A stretch of 64,000 nt of DNA from Lingula anatina (Eukaryota > Brachiopoda > Lingulata > Lingulida > Lingulidae), in assembly GCF_001039355.2 (NCBI RefSeq), contig NW_019775380.1:617637-681636 (forward strand), read 5' to 3'. A program made the position numbers and the translations under genes. This document shows positions 44,001 to 55,904 of this stretch, one piece after another. The stretch's first letter is position 1. Each line of letters opens with the position of its first letter. The notes below the pieces were generated by a model. It did no database searches, was not told the origin of the DNA, and saw only the letters and a list, made by a program, of their open reading frames with translations.

Positions 44001-45248
44001 TTAAATGGTAGGCTTTTAAGCCGAAAACTGAAGCAACTTGGAAATTTTTACATCAGTCAAAGAAACATAGTGCTATCAAAAAAAATTGAAGCATTTACCT
44101 ACCATTTACCAGTGTCTTTATTATTTATTCATTATTTATTATTAAAATAAAGTATTGGTTATCATTAATATTTTGACATTTATATTAATATATGGTTCTT
44201 TGTTTCATGTTCACATGGCCCTGTGTTTCCTTTTATTTAGGGTAAGTTAGTAATCGTGTCATCCAGGAAATTGGAGAGAAGACAGTGTTGAGCATATCCA
44301 TTCGAGAATGTGTCCAACCTCTTTACCCAATCATGTCATTTCAATTTCAGTGATTTTTAGCAAAGCAAAACCATTAATGTAATCCATCTTTGCATTTGCG
44401 AATTAAAAGTGTTACAAGAGGAGTCAAAAGTAAATTGAAATATGAAGATGCTGGAAGCAGGTCTTCGGATTTAGATGCCCATGGTTATATATAAAAAAAT
44501 TATTTTCCCTAAAACTTCTGCTGTTTTTCTCATGAAAACGCATACTGAAACATTCAGAAAATAAATGTTATATCATATCATATCTAGATCAACTTAGTAA
44601 AAAGAAAATATGCAGCATCTTTTTTTGCCTGGATTTCTTACCATTGTTTTGCTACAAGTGGTACATGTTTTCATCAGGCAAACCTTAATTTTCTTTATGT
44701 ATGGGACAACTGCTCATGTGTCTACATTTTTTGGGGTAGGAGAGGTTTGTAACAAGGACTCATTTTTATAGCATTATTCTGATTTACTGTTCATTCTTTA
44801 TTCTGTAGATCTTGTCCTTTGTAAATAACATGTTTATAATAAATTTCATTTTTGCACATGTTGGTAAGATCTCCTTTAAAAAATCTGTACACAAAAGTAT
44901 GTACATGTATATGAAAATATACTGGAACAAAGTGTCAAACATTCTGCTGTTTTATTTTCAGTTGGACTGCAGTTGCAACTTGGAAGTGGATAGCCAATGA
45001 TGACAATTGTGGGATATGTCGAATGCCATTTGATGGATGCTGCCCCGACTGTAAACTGCCAGGAGATGACTGTCCCCTAGGTAGGTGCAGTGGATTTTGC
45101 TCAGAGGTAAACTGAGGGGAAGGAAATAACTAAATAAGTGCACATTCTGTGAAGGATAATGATTTCAAATTTCACTCAGTGATTTGAAAATAAGTGGAAA
45201 TCTGTGGAAATGGAATCTTAACTGCTAATTTTTTTTTTGTTTAAAGGA

Positions 45249-45249
45249 N
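45249..45249. other. Single-n join; sequence restarts inside zinc-finger exon 2 again
   Basis: After the n, the stretch equivalent to ~41080 onward restarts as a third copy, with SNPs and indels against copies 1 and 2. It runs through zinc-finger exon 1 into a complete ANAPC11. Confidence 0.93.
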
Positions 45250-46050
45250 ATTTTCTTTTTCATTTAATTCATCAACAGCCAATGAAGGATCTTCTTCCAC
45301 TGCTTTGGTCTCCTTATTTTCCAACTGAGTGAGCTTTCTTGGATGTGGATTTTTTCTTTTGCTGGAAACTGTCTGTCTCTGCTGTTTGACACGCTGCCTA
45401 TCACCTGCTGTCTTTAATGCCTTCATTTTGATCTTCTTTGTCACTGTGTCCGTCTTGCAGTATTGACTATCTTTATTTTTCGGTGGCCGCCCACGTCTTC
45501 TTTTAGGTCGGGGTTCCACATCAGCATCATTTCCTTCCATGGTTTTCTTCAGATTAGGTTTTGATACAACTCTGCCTCTCTGAGTTGTAAACGTCTCTGA
45601 AGCTGCAAGTGCCAACTGACTGAGGTTAACGGCTTGGTCTACAAGTTCATCCAGTATGCCACACACAGCACCAACACTAGTATCCCCCACATATCTCTGC
45701 CTGGCTGTGTAAGGGAACTCTGTACAATCCTTTACATCGTGTGATATCTGGCAGGTAGATGGTGTGGGGAGGGATAATAAAGATTGCTCTGATATAATGT
45801 CAATGATTTTACTGAAACACTTATTGCTCTCATTTTCTCCATCTGAGTTTCCTTGTATTTTACTATCAGCTGAAAATCCAGGTAAAGTTTTACCATCGCA
45901 CCCTGCGCTGTCACCATGTACCCAAACTCCAGTTGCTCCAAGCAGCCTGAGCAGTTGTTCTAACTGCACAGTGACCACTTTTAGCAGATCAAGACATTGT
46001 ATTTGTTCCTTACTCTTCATTTTATATACTTCCTGTATAGAAGTCATCAA
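45250..46050 (-). other. Third copy of zinc-finger exon 2 (N-terminal part, alternative allele)
   Basis: Partial exon encoding the N-terminal region and AT-hook with several amino-acid differences from the other copies (for example GATGVW for GTTGVW, SKIQG for SEIQG, ADVEPRP for AEIEPRP). Truncated at the n before the acidic run. Same acceptor at 46051-46053. Confidence 0.88.
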
Positions 46051-46930
46051 CTGAAATTGAGTAAAACATGGAAATTTGTATAATACTGTGTAATATTGCA
46101 ATGTATTAAATATGTTTTAAAAAATGCCTCATTTTCATTTGACATTTTTCAAATTTAGGCAGATGGATTACACATTAGAAAAAAATAAATAGGTATATTA
46201 CTCGACACATAATACACTTTTTCATTTATCTATTTACACTCTCATTGATTTCAAAGTAGATATGTACAGATATAGAAAAAAAATTATAAAAACTGGAAAT
46301 TATGAAGCAGCTGAAAAATTATTTTATTTTGTTTATTTGAATTCCATTGATAGAATAGTTTGCTTCCCCATTCAAAACGAGTGCTTATAGACTGGAGTAC
46401 ATTTTAAAAGGAATGGGAAAATAAAACGTAAAATGTCAGCACCTCAGTTAACTGTAGCTATACAAAATTTACAAAGTAAAAAATGGTTTTGAGCACATTG
46501 ATTGAATTTAGCTGACTTATCTAATGACGTTTTCACCGCCTTAATCATCATCTCCTAACCCTCCTTCGACTGAAGTATTTGTTTACATTCAAGGGGGTTT
46601 CATTTAGTAACACAATTTGTGTCTCGGTTGCGACCCCCATTCTCTGACCCCACCCACTTAAATCAAACATATTTAAATACACATTTTACTCATAAAGGTC
46701 CAAAATAAAGTTTCAAAAACACAACAGTAAGATTCATTTTCAATAAAGAAATTTTAATGCATAAGACAAAAAACTTAAAATCGCCTGTTTTGATTATTAT
46801 ACCCCACTTAGATAGCCCCAGAACTAATACGCCGATTTTGGCGTGAGGCACCATATGGTGACACCCCTGCAAAATGAAAAACCTTATTTTTAATTGATTC
46901 AACTGCCCTTAATGCCATCAAGTCACATAC

Positions 46931-46987
46931 CTGGTTTTTAAAGAGGACAAAATTTGCATCCTGTCCTGCATTTATTGACCCATCCAT
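46931..46987 (-). other. Zinc-finger exon 1, alternative allele copy
   Basis: Encodes MDGSINAGQDANFVLFKNQ with a CAG/GTATGT donor, the same as 42764-42820. The upstream UTR differs slightly. The pairing with ANAPC11 at 47364 repeats the divergent arrangement. Confidence 0.85.
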
Positions 46988-47363
46988 ACTTGCACCTAAA
47001 TTAGGAAGAAAAATAATACTACATCGCTGGCGAATTTGCTCTAAAAACAATGGCGCTCCAAGAATGAGAAAATTACCGGTAGATGCCGCATGCAATAAAA
47101 GCCTTTATAAATGTTCCAAATTTCTCTTTCCAGTGACGTAATCAATATATCATTGATTTCAATTTAGAATTTTAAAAATGGGCTGTACAATAGAAATGCA
47201 ATTATGAATTATATTACATCGTTATATAGACTGTGGTTTATCTTGGGCACAGCGACACCTAACGTAACACACAAAAACCTTAAATATAGAATCTCACATT
47301 TTCCGCACTTTTTTCAAATGGTGAAAAAATACAACTAAAACACGGAATATTTCGAGAACACTG
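46988..47363. promoter_or_regulatory. Divergent zinc-finger/ANAPC11 promoter region (copy 2)
   Basis: Allelic counterpart of 42821-43196, with the same ACAATGGCGCTCC site (~47047-47059) and only scattered SNPs. Confidence 0.5.
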
Positions 47364-49027
47364 ATGAAGGTCAAGATCAAAGGCAAGTAGTAGCAAACAT
47401 ATTCAACTTTACCGCAAGTGCAATTTTATTTGCTCTTTGATATGCAAAGAATAGATGAATTGCAAGTGGTCAACTCCGCCAGACCTTCACTGGCTTCAGC
47501 TTCACTGTCAGTATTTCTGCCGTACAGTTACATATTAGGTACTTAAAGCGTAGGCTTTTAAGCCGAAAACTGAAGCAACTTGGAAATTTTTACATCAGTT
47601 AAAGAAACATAGTGCTATCAAAAAAAATTGAAGCATTTACCTACTGCGCAGTGTCTTTATTATTTATTCATTATTTATTATTAAAATAAAGTATTGGTTA
47701 TCATTAATATTTTGACATTTATATTAATATATGGTTCTTTGTTTCATGTTCACATGGCCCTGTGTTTCCTTTTATTTAGGGTAAGTTAGTAATCATGTCA
47801 TCCAGGAAATTGGAGAGAAGACAGTGTTGAGCATATCCATTCGAGAATGTGTCCAACCTCTTTGCCCAATCATGTCATTTCAATTTCAGTGATTTTTAGC
47901 AAAGCAAAACCATTAATGTAATCCATCTTTGCATTTGCGAATTAAAAGTGTTACAAGAGGAGTCAAAAGTAAATTGAAATATGAAGATGCTGGAAGCAGG
48001 TCTTCGGATTTAGATGCCCATGGTTATATATAAAAAAATTATTTTCCCTAAAACTTCTGCTGTTTTTCTCATGAAAATGCATACTGAAACATTCAGAAAA
48101 TAAATGTTATATCATATCATATCTAGATCAACTTAGTAAAAAGAAAATATACAGCATCTTTTTTTGCCTGGATTTCTTACCATTGTTTTGCTACAAGTGG
48201 TACATGTTTTCATCAGGCAAACCTTAATTTTCCTTATGTATGGGACAACTGCTCATGTGTCTACATTTTTTGGGGTAGGAGAGGTTTGTAACAAGGACTC
48301 ATTTTTGTAGCATTGTTCTGATTTACTGTTCACTCTTTATTCTGTAGACCTTGTCCTTTGTATATAACATGTTTATAATAAATTTCATTTTTGCACATGT
48401 TGGTAAGATCTCCTTTAAAAAATCGGTACACAAAAATATGTATATGTATATGAAAATATACTGGAACAAAGTGTCAAATATTTTGCTGTTTTATTTTCAG
48501 TTGGACTGCAGTTGCAACTTGGAAGTGGATAGCCAATGATGACAATTGTGGGATATGTCGAATGCCATTTGATGGATGCTGCCCCGACTGTAAACTGCCA
48601 GGAGATGACTGTCCCCTAGGTATGTGCAGTGGATTTTGCTCAGAGGTAAACTGAGGGAAAGGAAATAACTAAATAAGTGCACATTTTGTGAAGGATAATG
48701 ATTTCAAATTTCACTCACTGATTTAAAAATAAGTGGAAATCAGTGGAAATGGAATCTTAACTGCTAAGTTTTTTTCTTGTTTAAATGAGGGCAGGATATG
48801 TCAAAGACAATTGTTTTGAATATAATTTATTAAGAAATCAAAATGCATCACAGTCTTATCGATTTGACTAATTACAATTTATGGTATTAAAATTACATTT
48901 GAAAATTTCAGTCTGGGGCCAGTGCTCACATTGTTTCCACATCCACTGCATTGTGAAATGGCTGAACTCCCAACAGATAAACCAGCTTTGTCCAATGTGC
49001 AGACAAGAATGGAAGTTTAAAGAATGA
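47364..49027 (+). CDS. ANAPC11: ANAPC11, RING-H2 subunit of the anaphase-promoting complex
   Basis: Exons 47364-47386, 48501-48619 and 48912-49027 join in frame to 258 nt and 85 aa (human 84). It starts MKVKIKGNWTAVATW and ends RQEWKFKE. The RING-H2 ligands are visible: C24 and C27, C34/C35 and C38, C45, then C52, C55, H57, H59/C60, C74 and C77. Family knowledge: APC11 recruits the E2 enzyme and catalyses ubiquitin transfer to cyclin B and securin with the APC2 cullin. Exon 1 encodes just seven residues plus two bases. Its donor is AA/GTAGTA, which gives one residue more than the human spacing. A nearby GC-type donor would break the frame. This is the only complete copy; partial copies flank it. 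Head to head with the zinc-finger gene. Confidence 0.95.
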
Positions 49028-49728
49028 ACTATGTGTAGGTCTTCTTGAAAGACTTATTCTTCCAAGCAGGAAATCCTGTGTCAACCATCTTCATGCTGTG
49101 ACCAAGCATTAATGGATACCAAGGGCAATAATCTGAAGTGTCAAAGACCCAGGTCAAGAATTGACAAAATATTCTAAAATGTATCAAAAATCATTCACAT
49201 TATCCACAATTTTTTATGTCTTTTGAGAAAACTATTTTCAGGCAAATATCAGTCCCAAAGAGTTATATAATTTGTTTCAAATTTCTTTAGAAGTCAAATG
49301 AGTGAAGGTCATTTGGAAAGCTTATGTGGCTCATGCAGACTAACAGTCTCAAACAGTTTATTGAGAAATTGTGTTTGATAAAGAAGAGAGACAAAATTGT
49401 TGCATGGAAAAGAATACAACTGATGGACTTGTGTAAGGACAAAAAAAAATTGGTTTGAAAGTGTTAATATTTTGAATTTAGGTCTAACACATAAATGATA
49501 TTCCTTGTTACACATTTATTGTGAATAAATAATGAGAAGCACAATTAAAATGCCACTTATAATATATGCTTGTAAAATATAAGCTTTTGATCCTTTATAT
49601 ATATATGTATTCCTTTATATATGTATTCCTTTGAAACCTGATAAAAGAGTGTAATCTAATATTAAAAATGATTCTCCTTCCCTTTGAAATATTTGAGTTG
49701 GATTTTTTAAAATAACTTGTTTTACAAG

Positions 49729-49760
49729 CAATTCTTATTTTCTTAAGAAAATAAGAATTG
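49729..49760. repeat. 32-bp perfect palindrome downstream of ANAPC11
   Basis: Half-site CAATTCTTATTTTCTT is followed immediately by its exact reverse complement. Repeated at 51573-51604 in the redundant copy. Confidence 0.92.
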
Positions 49761-50218
49761 TGAGGTGGGGGATTTCAAAAGTTCAAAAATGTTTTTTGTT
49801 ACTTTTTAAAAACCTTTTGGACAATAGTAAGCAGTGACTCCTTTTCACTGAACTTTTTTGTCTTAATTACTGGTGACATACAATAATCATGTTGGTTTAA
49901 AACTTATGTCTTTACCTCCCCTTGATTATCAATGCATTTTATGTCATTCAATTTTTTTTCTATTAAGGCCGTTTTTAGGTTAGAGGGGGTTGAGAAACAA
50001 GTTGGTAAAAATTAATAATACAAATATTTGAAGTAAAATGTCAAACAAATTACTATTGCAGAAAAACCACTACCTTTAAGCATCTCTTAGAAGTTCATTT
50101 ACGAATGTGTATTGATATGAAGTGTATAGTTTCCAGAGTGCTCAACACTGATGGAAGCATTTATACATAATTCTAAAAACTAAGACATATAAATACCTCT
50201 ACTCCTAGTTTCAAGACA

Positions 50219-50221
<3 letters not shown>

Positions 50222-50276
<55 letters not shown>
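50222..50276. repeat. (AT)n microsatellite
   Basis: About 27 AT units, repeated at 52068-52123 in the redundant copy. Confidence 0.93.
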
Positions 50277-50278
<2 letters not shown>

Positions 50279-50630
50279 AAGAGAATAAACGTACAAAAAC
50301 TGACTTTCAATGCTTTATGTTACTAGCATTACTGACCGTTATGCTTGTCATTAATTATGGCCATACACACCAATCTGTATCCTACTGTTATCATAATGTG
50401 TTTTGCTTAGAAGATGGCAGCCTATCTATTTGATGACTGACCCCAATATTTTTTTGTGGCAGAGATCTGGAGCTTCCTAAAATGGCCTAGGAAGTCCAGC
50501 TAATGGTGTGACTGACCAATTTCTGACAATAAAAAATATATATCTCTACAAACTATGTACAAGATGAAGTACAAACATAAAATAAACAAGTAAAAGCTAT
50601 TCCTATAGCAAGATGCATTGAAGCCAATTA

Positions 50631-50631
50631 N
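50631..50631. other. Single-n join; ANAPC11 3' segment restarts
   Basis: After the n, AGGGCAGGATATGTCAAAG resumes at the equivalent of 48788. Confidence 0.93.
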
Positions 50632-50755
50632 AGGGCAGGATATGTCAAAGACAATTGTTTTGAATATAATTTATTAAGAAATCAAAATGCATCACAGTCT
50701 TATCGATTTGACTAATTACAATTTATGGTATTAAAATTACATTTGAAAATTTCAG

Positions 50756-50871
50756 TCTGGGGCCAGTGCTCACATTGTTTCCACATCCACTGCATTGTGA
50801 AATGGCTGAACTCCCAACAGATAAACCAGCTTTGTCCAATGTGCAGACAAGAATGGAAGTTTAAAGAATGA
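50756..50871 (+). other. ANAPC11: ANAPC11 exon 3, redundant copy
   Basis: Encodes [13 protein letters not shown] through KFKE and stop, identical to 48912-49027. No exon 1 or 2 lies between it and the join, so it is not a separate gene. Confidence 0.92.
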
Positions 50872-51572
50872 ACTATGTGTAGGTCTTCTTGAAAGACTTA
50901 TTCTTCCAAGCAGGAAATCCTGTGTCAACCATCTTCATGCTGTGACCAAGCATTAATGGATACCAAGGGCAATAATCTGAAGTGTCAAAGACCCAGGTCA
51001 AGAATTGACAAAATATTCTAAAATGTATCAAAAATCATTCACATTATCCACAATTTTTTATGTCTTTTGAGAAAACTATTTTCAGGCAAATATCAGTCCC
51101 AAAGAGTTATATAATTTGTTTCAAATTTCTTTAGAAGTCAAATGAGTGAAGGTCATTTGGAAAGCTTATGTGGCTCATGCAGACTAACAGTCTCAAACAG
51201 TTTATTGAGAAATTGTGTTTGATAAAGAAGAGAGACAAAATTGTTGCATGGAAAAGAATACAACTGATGGACTTGTGTAAGGACAAAAAAAAATTGGTTT
51301 GAAAGTGTTAATATTTTGAATTTAGGTCTAACACATAAATGATATTCCTTGTTACACATTTATTGTGAATAAATAATGAGAAGCACAATTAAAATGCCAC
51401 TTATAATATATGCTTGTAAAATATAAGCTTTTGATCCTTTATATATATATGTATTCCTTTATATATGTATTCCTTTGAAACCTGATAAAAGAGTGTAATC
51501 TAATATTAAAAATGATTCTCCTTCCCTTTGAAATATTTGAGTTGGATTTTTTAAAATAACTTGTTTTACAAG

Positions 51573-51604
51573 CAATTCTTATTTTCTTAAGAAAATAAGA
51601 ATTG
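51573..51604. repeat. 32-bp perfect palindrome, redundant copy
   Basis: Unchanged copy of 49729-49760. Confidence 0.9.
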
Positions 51605-52063
51605 TGAGGTGGGGGATTTCAAAAGTTCAAAAATGTTTTTTGTTACTTTTTAAAAACCTTTTGGACAATAGTAAGCAGTGACTCCTTTTCACTGAACTTT
51701 TTTGTCTTAATTACTGGTGACATACAATAATCATGTTGGTTTAAAACTTATGTCTTTACCTCCCCTTGATTATCAATGCATTTTATGTCATTCAATTTTT
51801 TTTTCTATTAAGGCCGTTTTTAGGTTAGAGGGGGTTGAGAAACAAGTTGGTAAAAATTAATAATACAAATATTTGAAGTAAAATGTCAAACAAATTACTA
51901 TTGCAGAAAAACCACTACCTTTAAGCATCTCTTAGAAGTTCATTTACGAATGTGTATTGATATGAAGTGTATAGTTTCCAGAGTGCTCAACACTGATGGA
52001 AGCATTTATACATAATTCTAAAAACTAAGACATATAAATACCTCTACTCCTAGTTTCAAGACA

Positions 52064-52067
<4 letters not shown>

Positions 52068-52123
<56 letters not shown>
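52068..52123. repeat. (AT)n microsatellite, redundant copy
   Basis: Matches 50222-50276 with about the same length. Confidence 0.9.
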
Positions 52124-52125
<2 letters not shown>

Positions 52126-52954
52126 AAGAGAATAAACGTACAAAAACTGACTTTCAATGCTTTATGTTACTAGCATTACTGACCGTTATGCTTGTCATTA
52201 ATTATGGCCATACACACCAATCTGTATCCTACTGTTATCATAATGTGTTTTGCTTAGAAGATGGCAGCCTATCTATTTGATGACTGACCCCAATATTTTT
52301 TTGTGGCAGAGATCTGGAGCTTCCTAAAATGGCCTAGGAAGTCCAGCTAATGGTGTGACTGACCAATTTCTGACAATAAAAAATATTTATCTCTACAAAC
52401 TATGTACAAGATGAAGTACAAACATAAAATAAACAAGTAAAAGCTATTCCTATAGCAAGATGCATTGAAGCCAATTAAGTTACATTGACTAGAGACCTTT
52501 TAAACACTAATTTAAACAAAGTTATTTATGAAATGATTGTAAATTCCCTGTAACACACATAAACAACTTCTACTTGTTTCTTTTAAGACATAATATGCCC
52601 TTTGGTATTTCTTTAACGTTATGCTATTTGAAACTATATGATGGCATTTGGTTGAGTTTTAGTGGCAAAGATATAACTACATATGTAACATTATGCTAAA
52701 AGATGAAGCCTCAATTCTTTCACAACTGTAAACATTCTATTAAATTGTATTACAGGTAGTTTTATTTAATAACATACATTTAGAGATTAAGGTAATGAGA
52801 TTATACCTCAGATACCTAAATAATTTTACCAAACACTGATATGTAACTTGATTAACATTTAAAAGTGTCTGGAATGCAATTTGTGCATGAAATTATGCTA
52901 TCTCGATGCAGTCACAAAGGTGAATAATTTATAGCTACGCTCCCACAGCATCTC

Positions 52955-55304
52955 TTATTGATTAAAGTGCTCTGGTTTTTCAGTCATCACTGGCTCTGCC
53001 TTCTCTGCAGTGGGGGGGACAGCAAAACCTGGTGGGGGAGGTGCTGCCTCTGCAGACCCAGGATATTGCCTAACGATCTTCCTCTGAAAGAAGAGCAACA
53101 GCTTCATCTTGATTTGACCAATGCCAGTCGTCCTTATTTCTGGTGTCTCTAGGATACAAGCCAGTTCCCAGCCCCTGGTTCCCATGTCTTCTAATACTGG
53201 ATTCCATCCAGCACTTCCTCTAGCTCCTCCAAAACCACCTGTTATTTTATGCTCAAAATCCACTATAGTCCCTTCATAGACTGGGGTTGGATCATTCAAA
53301 GCATCAGCTGGTTTTTCAAAGAACCACACTGTGTTCATGGTGGCTGAAGTACTGAAAGCACCTGATCGCATGTAAGATTGATCCAAAAATATTTCCACCA
53401 ATCGCCAGCCTTGCTGTAAAAAAGCTGCATAATGACTCATCCAATCACATTGGACCTGAATAGTTGGAGTGAAACCCATTTTGGAGCGGATTCCAATCGG
53501 TACATTGACTGCTTGATAAGTGTAACACCTTGGGTTGGGATGGAGGGGCATGTTAAAGAAAACATCAACTCCAATACCTGAAAAAAATTTAATGGCAAGT
53601 TTGAGAATAACAGTATTATACATTTCCATTTATCCCCTTTTTTTTTTTTACTTTTTCTTATAAGAATTTGAAAAAACTTGATACAAAAAAAGGCAATATG
53701 GGTTACACAAATGCAGACACCCCTGTAAAATGGTGTCAAAATGTGGTCTCAGAAACGACTCAAAATAAATATTCATGTGCAAATAAAATGTTTTTTAATG
53801 CTGTCATGTTGGAGCAAAATTGAAAAACAGGGACATAATCAATTTTCAATTGCAACGTCCCTGAACAAAAATGTATGGCTGTCCTTTATAAACCTTAATT
53901 CGTGGCCATCCCCATACACAGTGACACAAAGGTACTTTCAGGCCTGCAGGCATCCCTGTCATAGCTGGTCCCATTCCCTGTGCCACTCACTGTGTCTTAT
54001 ATGTACAACTTACAAGCTGATACTCCCCTCTGAATTGCTCTCATTCCCAGTAATACTGTCTTACCTGGAGATACTCCCCTCATAGCTGCTCCCATTCCCT
54101 GTGTCACATACTGTCCTGACATCTCGACACACACTAGCCTGCCACCATGCTGAGTGTTCTGAGCTATCTTCATCTGGATATCTGACATATCACCCTGGAC
54201 ACCCTGTGGCCCCGTCAATGACAGCATACCTATAAAACTTTTTTTTTAAATGTTCATCAAACATAAGTACTAAAGTACCTTGGTTAAATAAAGTATGCAT
54301 TACTGTCGACAATGTTCATCCAAAATATCTAAAAGCACCTTGAAAACAAGGCCTAATAACCCAAATAACTATCTTTTAAACAAAAATTATGCTAGTACAT
54401 CTATATACAAGCTCCAATTAGAATTTAGTCTTTATAAATCTGAATAGCTGAAAATATTTTTGTGAAAGTTTTTTTATATATATATATATATACAAATTTT
54501 AGAAAAGTCTTATTTGTTTAATGACAAACAGCTGTACCAGTATATGATTGTACTGACTGTAACCCATTTTCTCAGTTTTAGAAGTGTACCCAGAATGGTT
54601 ATGTATGTTATTTTAGGGTGAATTTTTGCTAAATTCTTTATAAAGAAAAGATAAAATATCACAAGGAAAAATAAAAGATAAAATATCACAAGGAACAAAT
54701 TCACTCATAATTTCATATTCTTACAAAATTCCATCAATGACAATAAAAGATACACATGCCAAACACTGAGATGTTTGGACTGCAAGTATTTGAATGGAAA
54801 ATGGCATAGGCTGCTGTGGCCAAATACTACTAGTTCACCACATCAACCAATAAAATAACTATAACTTATTTAGAAAAATAATTTACCTCCTCTAAAAGTT
54901 GCCACATACATGATAGACTTCTCCACTTTCAGTTGATACTGTTCACTACAAAACTCTGGATCACTGGCTAACCTGACAAATATTCCTTGGAAAGGTACAT
55001 TTACTGCTGTACTAAAAAGTCCTTGCTGCTGAGCCACTCCTGGTATCCTGTAGAATGATGTCATTCTCCAGCCCTGCTGATATGGTTGTGCTAGGGCAGG
55101 GTAGTAGCTGTCTATGTTGGTACTAATCATATTCTGACCAGGAGAAAAGTTAAAAGCCATGTTGTTCTGGAATGTCACTGACATCTCCAGCAACTGATAA
55201 TGGCAAGGTGATCCATGATATGGTGGGAGTTGCACTGCCTGCTGGTCCTGGTGTCCTCCTGATCCAGCTGATACTACAGTTCCTTTGTGGGATTTATTGC
55301 CCAT
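52955..55304 (-). CDS. Raftlin-like protein, paralogue 1
   Basis: Coding exons 54887-55304, 54065-54229 and 52955-53577, each junction splitting a glycine codon (G/GT), total 401 aa. The N-terminus MGNKSHKGT suggests N-myristoylation at G2, although no cysteine follows for palmitoylation. There are two similar lobes: YYPALAQPYQQGWRM in exon 1 and YAAFLQQGWRLVEIF in exon 3. The block GWELACILETPEIRTTG then FFQR resembles the C-terminal lobe of vertebrate raftlins (GWQLTCVLPTP...KTT...FLQRP), as does the opening VNVPI...W..H pattern. Raftlins are membrane-raft scaffold proteins in immune signalling; here only family membership is inferred. The C-terminal tail is proline/alanine-rich (AAPPPPGF). 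A 5' UTR acceptor lies at 55318-55320. The gene has a close tandem paralogue at 58859-61035. Confidence 0.8.
53930..54115 (-). repeat. Decayed tandem repeats of exon-2 end and splice donor (raftlin-like 1)
   Basis: On the minus strand the exon-2 end (CACAGGGAATGGGAGCAGC ... GTATCTCCAG/GTAAG) is followed by two diverged copies of itself in the intron: one ending TATCAGCTT/GTAAGT and one with CACAGGGAATGGGACCAGC. The second donor (exon edge 54014) is 51 nt downstream in the same phase and would add 17 residues (GKTVLLGMRAIQRGVSA) before the split glycine. Confidence 0.75.
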
Positions 55305-55904
55305 TTTCCCCTAACACCTGTAATCAAATAAAGAGCAGTAGTTGACAGAAGCAGCTGAAAACAATTTAAATTTCAAAATATGTCACTAAACTTCCTTTGC
55401 TTAACAAGTCAATATGCCATCAGTGGGCATCAAAGTGACCTGATATTGCTTTTTTAGATCTAGAATCATCACTTTTAACAACTATTAACCGACAAAATTA
55501 ATGTAATATAGGTATTGGCGGTCATGCTCAATTTTCCATACAATGTAAAACCATGACATAAACCTTTATTTTTCATAATATTTTTGCTGAAATTTGGATT
55601 TTTCAATAACTTATTTACAGGATAATAGTACTGATACAAATATGTGCTTTTTCACCCTTATGGGGTCTCCGTAAATTGCGCAATACAGTGCCGTATTGTA
55701 AGTTTCAGTTACGCTGTAATAAATACAATGGTACATATCAGACTTTGCTGCTTTCCAACGTTCAGTTGAATTGACCGTTGCGTTTTCTGAAAAATGTATA
55801 GTATATATATTATATATCAGAGAGTATAGTTTATATATTAGAGAGTGCACATGCTGACGCATGGATCATGTTCGATCACGGATTTCGTGCTAAATTGACC
55901 ATGC

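Larger units (their letters stand above)
43197..45080 (+). other. ANAPC11: ANAPC11 exons 1-2, redundant haplotype copy
   Basis: Exons 43197-43219 and 44962-45080 encode the N-terminal half of ANAPC11 (through PGDDCPL). The sequence breaks at the n at 45249 before exon 3. Intron 1 here contains a 621-bp element absent from the complete copy at 47364-49027. The exon 2 donor is GTAGGT here and GTATGT in the other copy. Confidence 0.85.
49028..50630 (+). other. ANAPC11 3' UTR and downstream non-coding DNA
   Basis: No gene is seen. AATAAA occurs near 49524. A 32-bp perfect palindrome lies at 49729-49760 and an AT microsatellite at 50222-50276. The short reverse frame at 49309-49515 is conserved only because the sequence is duplicated at 51153-51359. 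Confidence 0.65.
50632..52477. repeat. Redundant copy of the ANAPC11 3' segment
   Basis: Near-identical to 48788-50630. Differences include one base in an AAAAATATWTAT stretch and small run-length changes. It includes a second ANAPC11 exon 3 and ends where the sequence continues uniquely toward the raftlin-like gene. Confidence 0.9.

Noticed and set aside
43624-44011. Overlapping 112-aa and 124-aa frames as a transposase
   Set aside because: Both lie inside a short inverted-repeat element, face opposite ways, and show no catalytic motif.
43197-50871. Two or three ANAPC11 genes
   Set aside because: Only 47364-49027 is complete. The others are halves cut by n bases with near-identical introns and flanks.
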